The position numbers and the translations under genes are program-made. Below are positions 16,701 through 26,111 of a stretch of 35,206 nt of DNA, piece by piece. Position 1 is the first letter of the stretch. Each line of letters starts with the position of its first letter. Source of the stretch: Polaribacter sp. (lineage in GTDB: Bacteria > Bacteroidota > Bacteroidia > Flavobacteriales > Flavobacteriaceae). The notes below the pieces were generated by a model, which saw only the letters and a program-made list of their open reading frames with translations, had not been told where the DNA came from and made no database searches. Location of the stretch: positions 1-35,206 of the forward strand of contig JAQXAP010000107.1 of assembly GCA_029252865.1 (NCBI GenBank), in the 5' to 3' direction.

Positions 16701-19700
16701 TATGCGTCCGCTAACCACAAACAATTTTGATCAAGCAAATATTGAGTATATTCAGTTTTGGGTCATGGATCCATACGAAAATTACTCAATGACTATTGAA
16801 GAAGGCTTGCCTTTAGGAATGAACCCTGAAGATCCTTCTAACCAAATTGGAGATTTATACATAAACCTCGGGAATGTATCTGAAGACATCTTAAAGGATA
16901 GTCGTAAAATGTATGAAAACGGAATGCCAGAAACTGGAGGAGTTTTAAATACTATAGAATCACCTTTAGGTAATAGAATACCCCAAAACTCATCTATTAT
17001 TTATGCTTTTAACGAAGAAGATGAAGCAAGAAAAAACCAAGATATTGGTTTTGACGGTTTGAATGATGAGGATGAAAAAAAATTAACGAGCATAGGTAAT
17101 TATGCAAGTTTATCCGACCCAGGAGCTGATAACTTTCAGTTTTTTAGAGGTAGTGCTTTAGATGCCATTGATGCCTCAATTATTACTAGATATAAAAACT
17201 ACAACAATACAGAAGGGAACTCTCCTACATTAAACCAGTCTCCAGAATCTTACCCAATATCTTCATCAACGTATCCGGATGTAGAAGATATCAATAAAGA
17301 TCAAACAATGAATACCGTAGAGAGCTACTATGAGTATAAAGTTTCTATGAGCAGAAACGATTTAGTTGTAGGAAAGAATTTTATCGTTGATCAAAAAATA
17401 ACAGATATAACTCTAGAAAACGGTGGAACTCAAAAAACAACATGGTATCAATTTAGAGTTCCTATTAGAAGTGGAAAATCTGTAAACGAGATTTCTGACT
17501 TTAACAGTATTCGTTTTGTTAGAATGTTTTTAACCAATTTTAAAATGCCTGTAGTTCTTCGTTTCGGTGAATTAGATTTGGTACGAGGAGATTGGAGACG
17601 TTACACAAAAACTTTAGACCAAAACATTACACCTCCTTTAGATTTAGACGAAAATGAATTAAAAGATTTTGAAGTTGGTGTTGTAAGTATAGAACAAAAC
17701 GAGGGCAGCTACATTCAACCTCCAGGAATAGTAAGAGAGCGTTTACAAGGAAGTACAACCGTGCAATTACAAAACGAACAATCTGTTACCTTAAAAGTAA
17801 ACAACTTACCTGCAAAAGAAGTGAGGGCAATCTATAAAAACATTAGTATTGATTTAAGGCGATTTAAAAACTTAAAAATGTTTATGCATCTTCAAGAAAA
17901 TCAAGGGGCACTTGCTATTAATGATGATGATTTTTCTGCAGTTATAAGGTTAGGTACAGACTTAAACGACAACTACTACCAAATAGAAATGCCGTTAAAA
18001 GTTTCTACAAACGGAACATCTGCTTTAGATATTTGGCCCAAAGCAAATAACTTAGATGCTTTCTTAGAAACTTTTGGTAAAGTAAAACTAGAAAGAGATA
18101 AGGTCGATTTTTCAATTATAGAATTATACACATCAACAGAACAAGATCCTGCAAGACCTTATACAATTTCTGTGAAAGGAAATCCAACTTTGGCGAAATT
18201 AAAAACAATTGTTTTAGGATTAAAAAATAATACAACTGCACCAATAAGTGGAGAAATTTGGTTTAATGAATTACGTTCTGCAGGTTTTGATAATAAAGGC
18301 GGATGGGCAGCAGTTGTTAACGCAGACGCTAATTTTGCTGATGTTGCGAACGTATCATTATCAGGGAGCATGTCAACCATCGGTTTTGGTAACGTAGAAG
18401 AAAGAGTAGGACAGCGTAGTTTGGATGAAAATAAACAATACGATTTTGCTACAACTGTAAACTTAGGTAAGGTTTTTACACCAAAAAAATGGGGCATTCA
18501 ATTACCCATGAGTTACAGTGTAGGAGAAAAATTTATTGACCCAAAATACGATCCTCAATATCAAGATGTTGAATTAAAAGATGCTTTAGAGGCAAACGAT
18601 AATAGTAAATTCTCTAGGGATTATACAAAACGAACTAGTATCAGTTTTACCAATATCAAAAAAAATAGAAACCCTAATTCCAGTAAAAAACCTAAATTTT
18701 ATGATGTAGAAAACGTAGCTGTTTCTTACGCTCATAATAAAGAATTTCAAAGAAACTATAATATTAAAAAACGAATTAATGAAAGTGTTAGAGCTTCTGC
18801 TAATTATAACTTTAGTTTCGATTCTAAACCAATAGAACCTTTTAAAAAAAATGATTCGATATTTAAAAGTAAATATTGGAGATTGCTAAAAGACATTAAC
18901 TTTAATCCTGTTCCGAAGACGTTTGCTATAAACTCTAGCATCAACAGAAACTATAACGAACAGCAATCTAGAAATTTAGTGGCTGGATTATCTGATCAAC
19001 CAGAATTAAAGCAACGTAGGTTTTTATTTGATTGGGATTACACTATTGGTTTCGATTTAACAAAATCGTTACAAATAAACTTTAATGCAACAAATAGCTA
19101 CATTTACGATACTTTTAACAATAATGATGAGATTCAAGTATTTGATGATTTCTTCAATACAGGAAGAGCTAACCATTATCACCAAAAATTAAACGGAAAT
19201 TATAATTTACCTCTTGATAAAATTCCATTTTTAAAATTCATAAAGGCTGATTATGGTTATACTGCAGATTTTGACTGGCAAGCGGCACCACAAAGCACAA
19301 TAAACATAAATGGAGTTGATATTGCGTCAGTAGATTTAATAGGAAATGTTATTCAGAATGCAAACACCCATAATTTAAATACAACATTTAGTTTTGATCG
19401 TTTATACAAAACTTTTGGTTTCGAAAAATTGTTAATGAGCAAAACGCAACGCAAAAACTCGAAAGTTTCGAAAAATTCTGGTATTCCAAGAAGTCCAGGA
19501 AGAATTACAACTAATAAAAAATTATCTTTAGGTAAAAAATTACTAAAAGGTACATATGATATTCTAACATCTGTAAAACAAGGAAAAATTAGTTATTCAG
19601 AAAACAACGGGCAATTATTGCCTGGTTATACTGAAAATATTGGCTTTTTAGGAGGAGCACCAAGTTCCTTTGCCTTTGGCAGTCAGGTAGACATTAGAAA

Positions 19701-20859
19701 TACAGCATTAGAAAATGGTTGGTTTGTTACGAGAAATGAAGGCGAAGAGTATTATAGTAAAACTTTTAGTAAAACGCATTATAACAAATTAGATTACTCC
19801 TTTACCCTAAAGCCAATAAAAGATTTAAATATAGACGTTAGAGGAAATAAAATTCAGACGAGAGCTCTTTCTCAGCAGTTAGATCTTTTAGATGGAAACA
19901 ATCAATTTGAAAACACACCTTTCTTTGAAACAGGAAACTTTAGCACCAGTTATTCTATGGCTTCAACTGCCTTTACAAATGGTGATGATCTATTTCAAAA
20001 AATGAGAGATTATAGAAACATAATCTCCAACAGATTAGCTGAAAAAACTGGAGCTCCTATAAGCGGGTTTGGACCAAACAGTCAACAAGTTTTGTTACCA
20101 GCTTTTATGGCTGCTTACTCCGGAAAGAGCCCAGATAAGATAAATACAGGAATGTTCAGAGATATTCCAATACCTAATTGGACGATGCGTTATAAAGGAT
20201 TAATGAAATTAAAGTTTTTTAAGAAAAATTTTAGCAATTTTGTAATTTCACATGGTTATAGGTCTTCTTATACAGTGTCTAGTTTTACAAATAACTTACA
20301 ATATGATGCTAGTAATCCTTTCGGAAATATAAATGTTGCAAATAATTATGAACCTGAATTATTAGTAGCTGCTGTTACTTTAGTTGATGAATTTTCTCCG
20401 CTGATTAAATTAGATATGAAAATGAGAAATTCTTTTTCACTAAGAGGAGAAGTAAAAAGTGATAGAACACTTACTATGAATTTTAACAATAGCACTTTAA
20501 CAGACATTCAGGGCACTGAATTTATATTCGGAATGGGGTATGTGTTTAAAGATGTGAAACTTAACACCAAATTTACAGGCAAAAAACAGACGTTAAAAGG
20601 AGACATAAACCTAAGAGCAGATGTTTCTTTAAGGGATAATTTAACACAAATTAGGTCTGTAGATGAAGATAATAACCAAATTAGTGGTGGTCAAAAATTA
20701 TTTTCTATTAAATTTACAGCCGATTATAGATTAAGCAATAGTCTAACAGCATCGTTTTATTATAATCATCAAACATCTAAATATGCAATCTCTACTACAT
20801 TTCCTAGACAGGCAATAAATGGTGGGTTTAATATTATTTACAACTTGGGAGGAAACTAA
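13732..20859 (+). CDS. sprA: SprA (Sov), type IX secretion system outer-membrane translocon
   Basis: SprA is the giant outer-membrane barrel (36 strands in the Flavobacterium johnsoniae structure) through which T9SS substrates leave the cell. It is needed for gliding adhesin secretion. The 2375-residue product matches the family length of about 2400. It starts with a signal peptide cleaved after the AQ of LSVHAQ. N-terminal features include [16 protein letters not shown] and a [11 protein letters not shown] strand. The rest is long runs of alternating beta-strand sequence, ending with the strand [12 protein letters not shown]. The start is TTG at 13732, four bases after the ruvA stop. No ATG fits before the signal peptide, so translation probably depends on coupling to ruvA. 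It is followed at 20 bases by gcvH. Intact, with no frameshift seen across 7.1 kb. Confidence 0.95.
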   Translation: MSNFLKKTFLFFSLAFLANLSVHAQINKNNNSNSDKRDSLTLRYNFKKDQTGGLFLEYLATKEIIFDKDLNKYVIIEKIGDYYTRTPIFLTRKEYAKYRLKKDMTQYFKDKVSATNSKKKGSKDAQKDLLPTYYVNSDFFETIFGGNTVKVTPTGSLNLKLGFIYQNTENPQLSEENRSSFTFDFDQQINASIRAEVGTRLDFTANYDTQSTFDFQNLVKIGYEPTEDDILQGIEAGNVSMPIKNSLINGAQSLFGIKTQLKFGNTNITAVFSQQNSESKTVVAEGGASIQEFELQATDYDNDRHFFLGQYFIDNYANSLKNYPLINSQVNITRLEVWVTNRNASTEDFRSIVAFADIGESDTNVLVNQTGDILPTNPPSTTGGNIPTNQSNSLSTLLTATSGIRSISSINSTLSSFSNNNMNEGTDYSVLENARKLEPNEYNLNAQLGFISLNRRLNDGEVLAVAYEYTVAGGVTGSTDTSFKVGEFSNDGILAPQTLALKLLRSEILKTKRDRVVSGITIEESFPTWRLMMKNVYALGAFPLSQDGFLFEIQYRDDQTGIPSNVLQNAKTVGIPNTPLIQVLKLDQLDQSQFRSADGFFDYVEGVTVNSQNGFIFFPEPEPFGNDLVQQNSNDIGLDETLDETYLFKELYLNTKINIQNNYQNKDKYYLKGYFKSENSGGIPIGAFNVPRGSVNVTAGGRQLVEGVDYVVDYQLGRVQIIDPGLQASGTPISVSTENNAVFNQQRKTFMGVDVEHKFSDKLTVGATILNVNERPITAKVNFGSDPINNTMFGANIDYASEVPYFTKLANKLPFVDTDVPSNLSIRADMAYLLPGTPSGIDVTGAATTYIDDFEASQIPISILSPLDWYEASTPQNKANDVFNGTSSDLNYNYKRAKLAWYNVDQIFYGVGNTPSSINADELSRAETRRVNYRELFPNVQLDITQNSLIRTLDLAYFPEERGSYNYNPNATFIDGSVTLPDPESNWGGIMRPLTTNNFDQANIEYIQFWVMDPYENYSMTIEEGLPLGMNPEDPSNQIGDLYINLGNVSEDILKDSRKMYENGMPETGGVLNTIESPLGNRIPQNSSIIYAFNEEDEARKNQDIGFDGLNDEDEKKLTSIGNYASLSDPGADNFQFFRGSALDAIDASIITRYKNYNNTEGNSPTLNQSPESYPISSSTYPDVEDINKDQTMNTVESYYEYKVSMSRNDLVVGKNFIVDQKITDITLENGGTQKTTWYQFRVPIRSGKSVNEISDFNSIRFVRMFLTNFKMPVVLRFGELDLVRGDWRRYTKTLDQNITPPLDLDENELKDFEVGVVSIEQNEGSYIQPPGIVRERLQGSTTVQLQNEQSVTLKVNNLPAKEVRAIYKNISIDLRRFKNLKMFMHLQENQGALAINDDDFSAVIRLGTDLNDNYYQIEMPLKVSTNGTSALDIWPKANNLDAFLETFGKVKLERDKVDFSIIELYTSTEQDPARPYTISVKGNPTLAKLKTIVLGLKNNTTAPISGEIWFNELRSAGFDNKGGWAAVVNADANFADVANVSLSGSMSTIGFGNVEERVGQRSLDENKQYDFATTVNLGKVFTPKKWGIQLPMSYSVGEKFIDPKYDPQYQDVELKDALEANDNSKFSRDYTKRTSISFTNIKKNRNPNSSKKPKFYDVENVAVSYAHNKEFQRNYNIKKRINESVRASANYNFSFDSKPIEPFKKNDSIFKSKYWRLLKDINFNPVPKTFAINSSINRNYNEQQSRNLVAGLSDQPELKQRRFLFDWDYTIGFDLTKSLQINFNATNSYIYDTFNNNDEIQVFDDFFNTGRANHYHQKLNGNYNLPLDKIPFLKFIKADYGYTADFDWQAAPQSTININGVDIASVDLIGNVIQNANTHNLNTTFSFDRLYKTFGFEKLLMSKTQRKNSKVSKNSGIPRSPGRITTNKKLSLGKKLLKGTYDILTSVKQGKISYSENNGQLLPGYTENIGFLGGAPSSFAFGSQVDIRNTALENGWFVTRNEGEEYYSKTFSKTHYNKLDYSFTLKPIKDLNIDVRGNKIQTRALSQQLDLLDGNNQFENTPFFETGNFSTSYSMASTAFTNGDDLFQKMRDYRNIISNRLAEKTGAPISGFGPNSQQVLLPAFMAAYSGKSPDKINTGMFRDIPIPNWTMRYKGLMKLKFFKKNFSNFVISHGYRSSYTVSSFTNNLQYDASNPFGNINVANNYEPELLVAAVTLVDEFSPLIKLDMKMRNSFSLRGEVKSDRTLTMNFNNSTLTDIQGTEFIFGMGYVFKDVKLNTKFTGKKQTLKGDINLRADVSLRDNLTQIRSVDEDNNQISGGQKLFSIKFTADYRLSNSLTASFYYNHQTSKYAISTTFPRQAINGGFNIIYNLGGN

Positions 20860-20878
20860 ACATAAAACTAATAAAAGA

Positions 20879-21259
20879 ATGAATATACCATCAGAATTAA
20901 AATACACTAAAGACCATGAGTGGATTAAAATTGAAGACAACATAGCAACAGTAGGTATTACAGAATTTGCTCAAGGGGAATTAGGAGACATCGTCTATGT
21001 AGATGTAGACACTTTGGATGATACTGTAAAAGAAGGTGAAATTTTTGGTTCTGTAGAAGCTGTTAAAACTGTTTCAGATTTATTTATGCCTTTAACAGGT
21101 GAAGTGTCAGAATTTAACGAAGAATTAGAAGACGAACCTGAACTGGTAAACTCTGACCCATATGGTAAAGGTTGGATGATTAAAATCGAAATATCAGATA
21201 GTTCACAAATAGCAAACTTAATAGATGCCGAAACTTACAAAGAGCTTATTCAGGGATAA
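20879..21259 (+). CDS. gcvH: Glycine cleavage system H protein
   Basis: The H protein is the lipoylated shuttle that carries the aminomethyl group between the P, T and L proteins of glycine cleavage. It has 126 residues with the expected [16 protein letters not shown] start, [13 protein letters not shown] core, and lipoylation site [13 protein letters not shown] with Lys63 as the modified lysine. [16 protein letters not shown] closes the fold. The ATG at 20879 is the conserved start. The frame is open 20 codons further up but that part lies in sprA. The other glycine-cleavage genes are not in the window. Its linkage to sprA is recurrent in flavobacteria but has no obvious metabolic reason. 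Its 3' end overlaps the VanZ-like gene by 35 bases in a different frame. Confidence 0.95.
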   Translation: MNIPSELKYTKDHEWIKIEDNIATVGITEFAQGELGDIVYVDVDTLDDTVKEGEIFGSVEAVKTVSDLFMPLTGEVSEFNEELEDEPELVNSDPYGKGWMIKIEISDSSQIANLIDAETYKELIQG

Positions 21260-21593
21260 CTTTTTCGTCATAGCCATAGGCATTACAATTAGTATTGCAT
21301 ACCTCAGCTTAATGAAAATGCCAAAAGTAGAAGTAAACATAAGTAATATTGATAAATTCTATCATTCATTTGCTTATTTTACACTTAGTTTCTGCTGGTT
21401 ATTCTCGTTTTATAAAAAACCAAATCTTAAAAAAATTATAGTAATTTCTTGTATAAGTTATGGCATAATTATTGAAGTTTTACAAGATACATTAACTCTG
21501 TATAGAACAGGAGATTTTAGAGATGTTCTGGCAAACACAGTAGGTATTGTATTAGGATTGTTCGTTTATAATCAAATTTTAAAAAAATTTTAA
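21225..21593 (+). CDS. VanZ-like family membrane protein
   Basis: A 122-residue protein with about four membrane segments. VanZ-like features are the [17 protein letters not shown] segment (the conserved D/K-K-x-x-H region) and the pair of helices around [31 protein letters not shown], read in pieces as [17 protein letters not shown] and GIVLG. VanZ in enterococci affects teicoplanin resistance; most homologues have no assigned function. The ATG at 21225 lies inside gcvH, giving a 35-base overlap in another frame, so it is probably translated from the same message. Later in-frame starts would lose the first membrane segment. No terminator is seen between it and the next gene, but a promoter-like pair precedes tonB. 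Confidence 0.85.
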   Translation: MPKLTKSLFRDNFFVIAIGITISIAYLSLMKMPKVEVNISNIDKFYHSFAYFTLSFCWLFSFYKKPNLKKIIVISCISYGIIIEVLQDTLTLYRTGDFRDVLANTVGIVLGLFVYNQILKKF

Positions 21594-21612
21594 TCATAAT
21601 TTAGAGCAAGGC

Positions 21613-21644
21613 TTGTGTTTAAACCAATAAATTAACTAAATTAG
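21613..21644 (+). promoter_or_regulatory. Possible promoter of the TonB-like gene
   Basis: TTG at 21613-21615, a 21-base spacer, and TAAATTAG at 21637-21644, seven of eight matches to TAnnTTTG. The start codon of the TonB-like gene follows 22 bases later. It is a near-consensus match only. Confidence 0.42.
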
Positions 21645-21666
21645 CGCACTTTAAAAAATCTTTACA

Positions 21667-22386
21667 ATGGAAATTAAGAAAAACCCAAAGTCAAACTTAG
21701 AAAATTATAGCAAGATTTTTATGCAAATCGGCTTAGTTTTAGCCCTTTTTGTAACTTATGCTTGTATAGAAAATAAAACATACGATAGAAATATTGGAGA
21801 CTTAGGTTCTGTGACAATGAACGCTGAAATGGAAGAAGAGACGGTAATTACTGAGGTAAAAGAACCCGTAAAACCTAAAACTCCGCCACCACCAGCTCCA
21901 GAAAAAATAGAAATTGTTGAAGATGAAAAGGAAGTTGAAGAAACTGTTATTGAATCAACAGAAACAGATGAAAACGAAGCCGTAGAAATCGAAGAGATTG
22001 TAGAGGTTGAAGAAGTTGAAGAAGTTATAGAAGATGTAAGTTTTATGATTATCGAGGATGTACCAGTATTTCCTGGATGTAAAGGATCTAAATCTGAATT
22101 AAAAGCGTGCTTTAGTAAAAAAGTTCAGAAACACTTCTCAAGAAAATTTAATACAGATTTACCAAATGAATTAGGTTTATCTTCCGGTAGAAAAAGAGTC
22201 TTTATCGGTTTTAAAATAGATAAACAAGGTAATGTTGTTAATATAAACGCCAGAGCTCCACATCCAAAAATTAAAAGTGAAGTAATTAAGGTTATGAAAC
22301 AATTGCCAAGAATGAAACCAGGTAGACAAAGAGGTAAGCCAGTTGGTGTAAAATATAGTATTCCTTTTACTTTACTTGTAGAGTAA
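21667..22386 (+). CDS. TonB-like energy transducer with Glu/Val-rich periplasmic linker
   Basis: A 239-residue protein with TonB architecture: a short cytoplasmic N-terminus, one membrane anchor (about 18-33, IFMQIGLVLALFVTYA), a proline patch (KPKTPPPPAPEK, 69-80), an extended acidic linker (81-125) rich in Glu and Val (IVEVEEVEEVIEDV), and a C-terminal TonB domain (130-239). The domain starts VPVFPGCKGSKSELKACF (Cys138 and Cys148). It ends with VFIGFKIDKQGNVVNI, EVIKVMKQLPRMKPG and VKYSIPFTLLVE, the classic TonB-C strands. TonB couples the proton motive force through ExbB/ExbD to outer-membrane receptors. No exbBD or receptor is adjacent, so the partner is unknown. The replacement of the usual Pro/Lys linker by a highly acidic one is notable. 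A strong terminator follows. Confidence 0.9.
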   Translation: MEIKKNPKSNLENYSKIFMQIGLVLALFVTYACIENKTYDRNIGDLGSVTMNAEMEEETVITEVKEPVKPKTPPPPAPEKIEIVEDEKEVEETVIESTETDENEAVEIEEIVEVEEVEEVIEDVSFMIIEDVPVFPGCKGSKSELKACFSKKVQKHFSRKFNTDLPNELGLSSGRKRVFIGFKIDKQGNVVNINARAPHPKIKSEVIKVMKQLPRMKPGRQRGKPVGVKYSIPFTLLVE

Positions 22387-22406
22387 TCCTAATATTAAAA
22401 ATTTAG

Positions 22407-22442
22407 AACACGCTTAAAATAATATTTTAAGCGTGTTTTTTT
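22407..22442 (+). terminator. Intrinsic terminator after the TonB-like gene
   Basis: A perfect 14-base stem (arm AACACGCTTAAAAT, 22407-22420) pairs with 22424-22437 around a three-base loop and runs into a tract of T. It closes the ruvA-sprA-gcvH-vanZ-tonB run. Confidence 0.88.
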
Positions 22443-22477
22443 GTACGCTTAAATTAATCAGGGTTAAATTATAAAGA

Positions 22478-22906
22478 ATGAAAATTTTTAAAACTATCAT
22501 GCATAAATATTATAATGTTGTGTATTTTTTTTATCTAAAAAATAAAATGAAAACATCAGATGAATCTAGAGAACTAACTTTTGTGCTTTTTAGAAATATA
22601 CTAGGTATTAGTATTATTTCTTTATTAATATTTTTATTTGTGAGTTTATCATGTTTTTTTGATTTTAATTTCAAATTATCCAATTATAGATTACAGGCAT
22701 ACACGGTTTTAATAGGTTTAAGTTTTGTTTTTTTAGGTATAGCAAAAAGAAAAATAAAACCCATTTTAAATAATATTGAGATAATTCATTTTTCTAAGAC
22801 TCAGTTGAAAAAAAATAATTTATACTATAAATTATTTATGATAATCTTTCCTTTGTCAGGAGTATTACTATATGTTGTATGTAGATTAATTACAATTAAC
22901 TGTTAG
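22478..22906 (+). CDS. Hypothetical small membrane protein
   Basis: I do not recognise this 142-residue protein. It is very AT-rich in codon use and rich in Phe, Ile and Lys. Hydrophobic segments lie near residues 40-62 (the ILGISIISLLIFLFV region), 74-87 (the YTVLIGLSFVFLGI region) and 117-137 (the LFMIIFPLSGVLLYVVCRL region), so about three membrane spans are likely. A basic patch IAKRKIKPIL follows the second. The start at 22478 may be later: Met8 and Met24 are alternatives. It stands alone between the tonB terminator and a decayed short ORF, with no clear promoter. It could be a lineage-specific gene or a recent insertion. A small stem (TGTTAG/CTAACA, 22901-22917) surrounds its stop. Confidence 0.55.
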   Translation: MKIFKTIMHKYYNVVYFFYLKNKMKTSDESRELTFVLFRNILGISIISLLIFLFVSLSCFFDFNFKLSNYRLQAYTVLIGLSFVFLGIAKRKIKPILNNIEIIHFSKTQLKKNNLYYKLFMIIFPLSGVLLYVVCRLITINC

Positions 22907-22933
22907 GGGTACTAACAATACTAAAATAGTTAT

Positions 22934-23127
22934 ATGTATAAAGATTATAAATTACTTTTAACCGTTTGTGTTTTTATATTGTGTTCAACAAGTTCCTATT
23001 CACAGAAAGAATACTCAATAAAAGATTTTTTAAAGTTAAAAACTCATTGATAGACTTGACAATACTGACTTACACCAATTTTTATAATTCAAATGATATG
23101 AAATTAGAAAATAAAAAGACAATTTAA
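22934..23127 (+). pseudogene. Short secreted-protein ORF, probably a frameshifted remnant
   Basis: From the ATG at 22934 a 38-codon frame encodes a good signal peptide (LLLTVCVFILCSTSSYSQ) followed by KEYSIKDFLKLK, then stops at 23048-23050. In the -1 frame, beginning at the run of five A at 23038-23042, reading continues as NSLIDLTILTYTNFYNSNDM and beyond to a stop at 23125-23127. One missing A would join the two. The joined product would be only about 65 residues, so even the repaired gene looks truncated. It fills most of the 311-base space between the orphan membrane gene and mscS. It may instead be a genuine tiny exported peptide. No homologue is recognised. Confidence 0.35.
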
Positions 23128-23217
23128 AACGGAATATTGTTTTTAAATTAAATCAAAATATTATAGATATAATTTAACAATAAAAATTATCTTTATGTCC
23201 AACTCTAAATATTAAAA

Positions 23218-24018
23218 ATGGAAAAATATATTGACAAACTTAAACAGTTAATGGTTGAATTTACACCAAAAATACTCGTAGCGTTAGCTATTTTATTTAT
23301 TGGTTCATTTGTTATTGGATTAGCCGTAAAAGCTTCTAAAAAATTAATGAAAGTTGGTGGTCTTGATGAAACATTGCAAAAATTTTTAGGAAACTTAGTT
23401 AACTGGGCGCTAAAAATCCTTTTAATCATTACTGTAATGTCAAAATTAGGAGTAGAAACAACTTCTTTTGCCGCTATTATAGCTTCAGCAGGTTTGGCTA
23501 TTGGCTTAGCTCTGCAAGGATCACTAGGTAATTTTGCTGGTGGTGTATTAATCATGATATTTAAGCCTTTTAAAATTGGAGATTTAATTGAAGCTCAAGG
23601 AGAAATTGGTGTCGTAAAAGAAATCGAAATATTTACAACGAAACTGATTGGTTTATCTAACAAGGTAATAATAATACCTAACGGAAGTTTATCTAATGGT
23701 AACATTATTAATTATTCTCAACAAGGTACAAGACGCGTTGATTTAACTATTGGTGTATCTTATGAAGCAGATATTAAGCAAACAAAAGAAGTTTTATTAA
23801 ACATCCTAACTTCTCACCCAAAAGTTTTAAAAGATCCTGCGCCAAATGTAACTGTTTCTGAATTAGCAGATAGTTCTGTTAATTTTGCTGTAAGACCTTG
23901 GTCTAAAACAGAACATTATTGGGATGTATATTTTGAGGTTACAGAAGCCGTAAAATTAGAATTAGATAAGGCAGGAATAGACATTCCATATCCGCATCAA
24001 GTAATTATCAAAAAGTAG
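23218..24018 (+). CDS. Small-conductance mechanosensitive channel, MscS family
   Basis: A homoheptameric inner-membrane channel that opens under membrane tension to release solutes during hypo-osmotic shock. At 266 residues it is the compact MscS type with three membrane helices. The pore helix TM3 is clear around residues 90-110 (IASAGLAIGLALQGSLGNFA), followed by GGVLIMIFKPFKIGDLIEAQ and the beta domain (IIIPNGSLSNGNIINYS). The C-terminal alpha/beta region ends DIPYPHQVIIKK. The ATG at 23218 gives MEKYIDKLKQLM. A weak -7 match (TATCTTTA) is at 23188-23195. The gene converges with tsaB, and the two stop regions overlap by 11 bases. Its likely terminator lies inside tsaB at 24079-24103. Confidence 0.93.
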   Translation: MEKYIDKLKQLMVEFTPKILVALAILFIGSFVIGLAVKASKKLMKVGGLDETLQKFLGNLVNWALKILLIITVMSKLGVETTSFAAIIASAGLAIGLALQGSLGNFAGGVLIMIFKPFKIGDLIEAQGEIGVVKEIEIFTTKLIGLSNKVIIIPNGSLSNGNIINYSQQGTRRVDLTIGVSYEADIKQTKEVLLNILTSHPKVLKDPAPNVTVSELADSSVNFAVRPWSKTEHYWDVYFEVTEAVKLELDKAGIDIPYPHQVIIKK

Positions 24019-24694
24019 GTTTCTTTTTTTTCTCGGGAATTGCAACAAAATCTTTTAAATAGAAAGGTTCAAAATAAGCGACATCTTCGATGTCGTTTTT
24101 TTTGAATTTATTGTAAGACAACACAGCCATTTCTTTTGATGAAGGAAATTTATCGTCTATAAAAACAGCATTTTTATGTGTAATTATATCCTTGCATTTA
24201 GCCGCGCCATCTCCTAAAAAATAAACTTTATTAATTTCTAAATAATCAGAAAAAGAATTTGAATCAATAATTTCTGCTTTAATTTCCCTTATTTCTTTAC
24301 AATTTTCATCAAAAACAGCAGCGTAAACCTCCATTCTTCTGGCATCAATCATTGGTACTATGAATCCTGCATCAACTGAAATAGCATTTGCTAAAGATGT
24401 CAGGGTTTTTAATGCTATTAAAGGCTTGCCAAAAGCAAAACAAAGACCTTTTGCTGCAGAAACTCCGATTCTTAACCCAGTATATGAACCTGGCCCTTTA
24501 CTCACTGCTATGGCGTCAATCTCATTTGAATTAACCTGAGCTTCTTCTAAAATATCAATAATAAAAGGATGTAAAACTTCTGCATGAGAATAATTTCCAT
24601 TATTCAATTCTTTTATTGCTATAATTTCTCCGTTTCTTGCTAGGCTTACGGAACAATTTTTTGTTGCAGTTTCTATGTTAAGGATTATTACCAA
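24008..24694 (-). CDS. tsaB: tRNA N6-threonylcarbamoyladenosine biosynthesis protein TsaB
   Basis: TsaB is the scaffold partner of TsaD in making the t6A modification at position 37 of ANN-decoding tRNAs. It has the ASKHA-type fold: ILNIETATKNCSVSLARNG at the start, then the conserved KGPGSYTGLRIGVSAAKGL, and later MIDARRMEVYAAVFDE. I place the start at TTG (24692-24694), giving MVIILNIETAT and 228 residues. The frame opens further upstream at 24745, but those 17 extra codons include a TATATTTG promoter element and part of the tolC terminator. The last 11 bases overlap the end of mscS on the other strand. A plus-strand terminator hairpin is embedded in codons for KKNDIEDVAYFE near the C-terminus. 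Confidence 0.92.
   Translation of the reverse strand: MVIILNIETATKNCSVSLARNGEIIAIKELNNGNYSHAEVLHPFIIDILEEAQVNSNEIDAIAVSKGPGSYTGLRIGVSAAKGLCFAFGKPLIALKTLTSLANAISVDAGFIVPMIDARRMEVYAAVFDENCKEIREIKAEIIDSNSFSDYLEINKVYFLGDGAAKCKDIITHKNAVFIDDKFPSSKEMAVLSYNKFKKNDIEDVAYFEPFYLKDFVAIPEKKKKPTF
24079..24103 (+). terminator. Intrinsic terminator for mscS, inside the tsaB coding sequence
   Basis: CGACATC (24079-24085) pairs perfectly with GATGTCG (24089-24095) around TTC, and eight T follow directly (24096-24103). It reads as a terminator only on the plus strand, 61 bases beyond the mscS stop, while lying in the convergent tsaB gene. Confidence 0.72.
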
Positions 24695-24710
24695 CTCGTA
24701 TATTTTTATG

Positions 24711-24745
24711 CAAATATAAGTTATAGAAAAAAGAAAACCTCGCAA
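24711..24745 (-). promoter_or_regulatory. Promoter of tsaB
   Basis: On the minus strand TATATTTG (24718-24711) matches TAnnTTTG exactly and lies 16 bases before the TTG start. A TTG at 24745-24743 is 24 bases upstream, slightly far, and is itself part of the tolC terminator stem. Confidence 0.6.
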
Positions 24746-24760
24746 TTTTGCGAGGCTTCA
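24726..24760 (-). terminator. Intrinsic terminator of the TolC-like gene
   Basis: On the minus strand CCTCGCAA pairs with TTGCGAGG (24738-24755) around a two-base loop and is followed by TTTTCTTTTTT. It lies 25-50 bases after the TolC-like stop, directly before the tsaB promoter. Confidence 0.85.
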
Positions 24761-24779
24761 TTAGTAATATTTGTTTTAT

Positions 24780-26111
24780 CTATTCTAAAACTAATTCTCC
24801 TGAATAAAATTGTAATACTTTGGTTTTAAAAAGATAATCATATTTAGAACGAATAAGAGCTCCTTGTGCATTTACCAAACGTGTTCTAACTTGATCGAAA
24901 TCAAACAATGTCATTGCACCATAATTATATCTTTCTTGTGCATTTTTAAATGCTTCTTCTTGTGCATTCTGCGATATTTTAGCCGCTTCATAAGACTTTA
25001 AAGCTGTTTTAACATCTAAAAAAGATTGTTCAATGGTTTGCTTTAAAATTAATTTTTCGCTTTCTAATCTTGATTCTGAAATTTCTTTATTAATTTTAGA
25101 TTGTGCTACTCTATTTTTAGTTTGAAAACGACTAAAAATTGGAATACTTAGTGAAACACCTGCACCATATTGAAGACGATCACTCGCTTGATTGATAAAA
25201 TCATCGTTCACTCTGCCTGGTAAAAGGTTATTAAATTGATGATAATAAGATGTTCCAGCACTTAAATCATAACTTAATGCAGGTAGAAATGCCCCTTTAG
25301 AAATTTTAATATTTAAATCCGCATTTTTAATTGCTAATATTGCTCTTTTTATTTCTGGCATTCTATCAAGAGATTTATTGTAGACAGTTGATGAATTTTT
25401 ATAGAATAAATTAGCAGATGGTGCACCCACATCAATAGAAGCAATATCAAAACCTTCTGCAGAAACCTGCAATAACTGGGCTAAATTTAACAAAGATAAA
25501 TCTAATGCATTTTCTTGCGATATGACAGCTTGCTGATCTGTTGCTGCTGTAGATTGTGTATTTAATAAATCTCCCTTGGCAATAACTCCTGACTTCAATC
25601 TACTCTCAGCAGCTTCAATTTGTTTTTTACTAATTTCGTACTGAAATCTTGCAGCATTTAGGTTTTCCTTCGCAAATAATATATTTAAATAACTATTTAC
25701 AACATTTAAAGAAATATCGTTTTCAATTTTCTTTAAGTCCAAAAGACTAGATTCTACGCCTAATTGTGCCTGTTTATAAGTATTAGTATTTCTATAACCA
25801 TTAAAAATGTTACCAGAACTTCTTAAGCTAAAACGCCCATTAAAATTATTTGTATTTGTTAAAACACCGGTTTTATCAGGAGATAAACCAGAAGTAAAAT
25901 TACCACTAGAGGAACCAGTTAAGTTTGGTAAAAAATTACCTTTAGAAATATCAACATCCTTTTTAGCTAATTCTAAACTTAATTTATTCTGTTGAATAGA
26001 AATATTTCTCTCTAAAGCCTGATCTACACATTCTTTAAGAGTCCATTTTTTCTGCGAAAAAGTAACAACAGAAATTAATAATGATACAAATAGGATAAAT
26101 TTGGTTTTCAA
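24780..26111 (-). CDS. TolC family outer-membrane efflux protein
   Basis: The outer-membrane channel of a tripartite efflux or type I export system. From the chosen TTG start (26109-26111) it has 443 residues: a signal peptide ending VVTFSQ, then KKWTLKECVDQALERNISIQ, the standard OEP N-terminus. Two long helical repeats rich in Ala, Gln, Asn and Leu follow (such as ENLNAARFQYEISKKQIEAA with SRLKSGVIAKGDLLNTQS). The second repeat carries the matching AQERYNYGAMTLFDFDQVRT. An ATG at 26177 would add 22 residues ahead of the signal peptide and is less likely. A 7-base inverted repeat (CATCAAA...TTTGATG, 26150-26170) lies just upstream. No membrane-fusion protein or RND pump is adjacent, so its partner is unknown. 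A terminator follows. Confidence 0.88.
   Translation of the reverse strand: MKTKFILFVSLLISVVTFSQKKWTLKECVDQALERNISIQQNKLSLELAKKDVDISKGNFLPNLTGSSSGNFTSGLSPDKTGVLTNTNNFNGRFSLRSSGNIFNGYRNTNTYKQAQLGVESSLLDLKKIENDISLNVVNSYLNILFAKENLNAARFQYEISKKQIEAAESRLKSGVIAKGDLLNTQSTAATDQQAVISQENALDLSLLNLAQLLQVSAEGFDIASIDVGAPSANLFYKNSSTVYNKSLDRMPEIKRAILAIKNADLNIKISKGAFLPALSYDLSAGTSYYHQFNNLLPGRVNDDFINQASDRLQYGAGVSLSIPIFSRFQTKNRVAQSKINKEISESRLESEKLILKQTIEQSFLDVKTALKSYEAAKISQNAQEEAFKNAQERYNYGAMTLFDFDQVRTRLVNAQGALIRSKYDYLFKTKVLQFYSGELVLE

Noticed and set aside
18159-18497. Minus-strand ORF of 112 codons inside sprA
   Set aside because: It is antisense to the continuous sprA frame, which keeps a clear family pattern. 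The antisense product resembles no family.
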